Origin: Desulfobaccales bacterium
GTDB lineage: Bacteria > Desulfobacterota > Desulfobaccia > Desulfobaccales > 0-14-0-80-60-11
Length of the DNA: 64,000 bases
Assembly: GCA_037481655.1 (NCBI GenBank)
Contig: JBBFLF010000002.1
Location: forward strand, 127,856-191,855
Direction of reading: 5' to 3'
Shown: positions 62,498 to 64,000 of the stretch, one piece after another
Position numbering within the stretch: position 1 is the stretch's first letter
Layout of the letters: each line of letters starts with the position of its first letter
The notes under the pieces: model-generated
What the model saw: only the letters and a program-made list of their open reading frames with translations
Told to the model about the DNA's origin: nothing
Databases searched by the model: none
Position numbers and translations under genes: made by a program

Positions 62498-63352
62498 ATG
62501 TTTGAAATTGTGGAACGCGAGGAGATGGCCCAGGGGACCATCATCAGCAACTGGGTCAGGGCCCCCAAGATCGCCCAAAAGGCGAAGCCGGGCCAGTTTG
62601 TCATCCTGCGGGCCAACGAGACGGGGGAGCGCATTCCCCTGACCATGGCCGACACCGACCCGGAGCGGGGTCTCATCAACATCATCTACGCCGTGGTGGG
62701 CAAAAGCACCGCGCTGTTCAAGACCCTGAAGGTGGGGGACTCGTATCTCGACGTCATCGGCCCCTTGGGGCAGCCCACCCACCTGGAGAATGTGGGCAAG
62801 GTGGTGTGCGTCGGCGGCGGCACCGGCATCGCGGTGCTGCATCCCATCACCCGGGGGCTGAAGCAGCTGGGCAACCACGTCATCGCCATCATCGGCGCCC
62901 GCACCAAGGACCTGCTCATCCTGGAAGACAAGATGAAGGCCGCCTCCCACGAGCTCCACATCTGCACCGATGACGGCTCCTACGGTCACAAGGGCTTTGT
63001 CACCGACGTGCTCAAGAAGGTCCTCACCGAGAACAAGGACATCGGCCTGGCGGTGTGCATCGGCCCGGTGCCCATGATGAAGTTCTGCAGCCAGATGACC
63101 AAGGAGTTCGGGGTCAAGACCCTGGTGAGCCTCAACCCCATCATGCTGGACGGCACCGGCATGTGCGGCTGCTGCCGGGTGCAGGTGGGCGGCAAGATGC
63201 AGTTCGCCTGCGTGGACGGCCCCGAATTCGACGGCCACCAGGTGGACTTCGACGAGCTCACCTTGCGGCTGCGCTCCTATCTGCCGGAAGAGAAGCTGGC
63301 CTACGACCGCTTTAAAGCCAGCCTGGGACAGGGCTGCTCCTGCAAGAGCTGA
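62498..63352 (+). CDS. NfnA-type subunit (ferredoxin:NADP oxidoreductase small subunit; sulfide-dehydrogenase-like)
   Basis: The 284-residue flavoprotein has an FAD-binding barrel (residues 1-95, with AKPGQFVILRANETGERIPL), an NAD(P)-binding domain (VGGGTGIAVLHPITRGLKQL) and a C-terminal [2Fe-2S] site in MCGCCRVQVGGKMQFACVDG. This matches NfnA (NfnS) of the electron-bifurcating transhydrogenase that couples NADH and reduced ferredoxin to NADP+. Homologues have also been called sulfide dehydrogenase. The next gene encodes the partner. A regulatory site at 62360-62377 precedes it. Confidence 0.93.
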   Translation: MFEIVEREEMAQGTIISNWVRAPKIAQKAKPGQFVILRANETGERIPLTMADTDPERGLINIIYAVVGKSTALFKTLKVGDSYLDVIGPLGQPTHLENVGKVVCVGGGTGIAVLHPITRGLKQLGNHVIAIIGARTKDLLILEDKMKAASHELHICTDDGSYGHKGFVTDVLKKVLTENKDIGLAVCIGPVPMMKFCSQMTKEFGVKTLVSLNPIMLDGTGMCGCCRVQVGGKMQFACVDGPEFDGHQVDFDELTLRLRSYLPEEKLAYDRFKASLGQGCSCKS

Positions 63353-63375
63353 CCGAGAGATGAGGGAGGAGATGA

Positions 63376-64000
<625 letters not shown>

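Overview
The window is about two-thirds GC, densely coded, and reads as a chromosomal segment of an anaerobic bacterium, most likely a member of the Desulfobacterota (sulfate-reducer or syntroph lineage, Desulfobacca-like). The taxonomic inference rests on a Wood-Ljungdahl carbon block at the right end (CooS, MetF, MetV, Fhs and an Nfn-type transhydrogenase), Gram-negative envelope genes (RND pump, TolC, BamD, LpoA-like lipoprotein) and the gene neighbourhoods. It was made by reading the sequence, not by a database search. I see no rRNA, CRISPR array, integrase, transposase or phage structural gene.

Layout. 1-4973: end of an RND efflux operon (adaptor, pump, outer-membrane channel). 4974-5542: a gene-free stretch rich in hairpins. 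5543-6013: a small HAD protein. 6356-18208: an unusual accessory island. It starts with a GT4-like glycosyltransferase, followed by a tight operon of three paralogous proteins of about 200 residues and two coiled-coil proteins that appear to carry the same domain. Next come a GH5 glycosidase fused to an HEXXH metallopeptidase, a small acidic protein, a coiled coil fused to a GH5-like domain that has lost both catalytic glutamates, and a convergent secreted HEXXH peptidase. Apart from this peptidase, none of the island proteins shows an obvious signal peptide. This island is the best candidate for an undescribed system.

18598-31464: housekeeping genes: rplM-rpsI-argC-truA, a tandem Usp protein with a P2C-like cation ATPase, phoU, hrcA-grpE-dnaK and an LpoA-like lipoprotein. 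31461-34671: a LysR regulator divergent from a close relative of the fluoroacetyl-CoA thioesterase FlK, a P1-family self-processing peptidase, and a phosphoglycolate-phosphatase-type HAD. 34811-36789: tRNA-Met(CAU) followed by five small exported proteins. 36952-42649: mnmG, a zinc-ribbon protein and the haem-related hemA, ccsA-like and precorrin-2 dehydrogenase genes. 42845-52932: AMMECR1-domain protein, DUF2333 protein, AcuB-like CBS-ACT protein, TolC, an epimerase and a Gld-type ABC system with GldG-like and DUF4340 proteins. 53201-56190: surE, bamD, trxB and trxA.

56438-64000 is the one-carbon block. On the minus strand metV-metF is followed by a strong intrinsic terminator and then cooS. 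On the plus strand lie fhs and the two Nfn subunits, the second cut by the window edge. Together they would interconvert formate, methyl-H4folate and CO/CO2 and balance NAD(P)H with ferredoxin. Acetyl-CoA synthase and the corrinoid protein are not in the window. GC-rich palindromic intergenic elements with a shared core recur at least seven times and look like a REP-like family.
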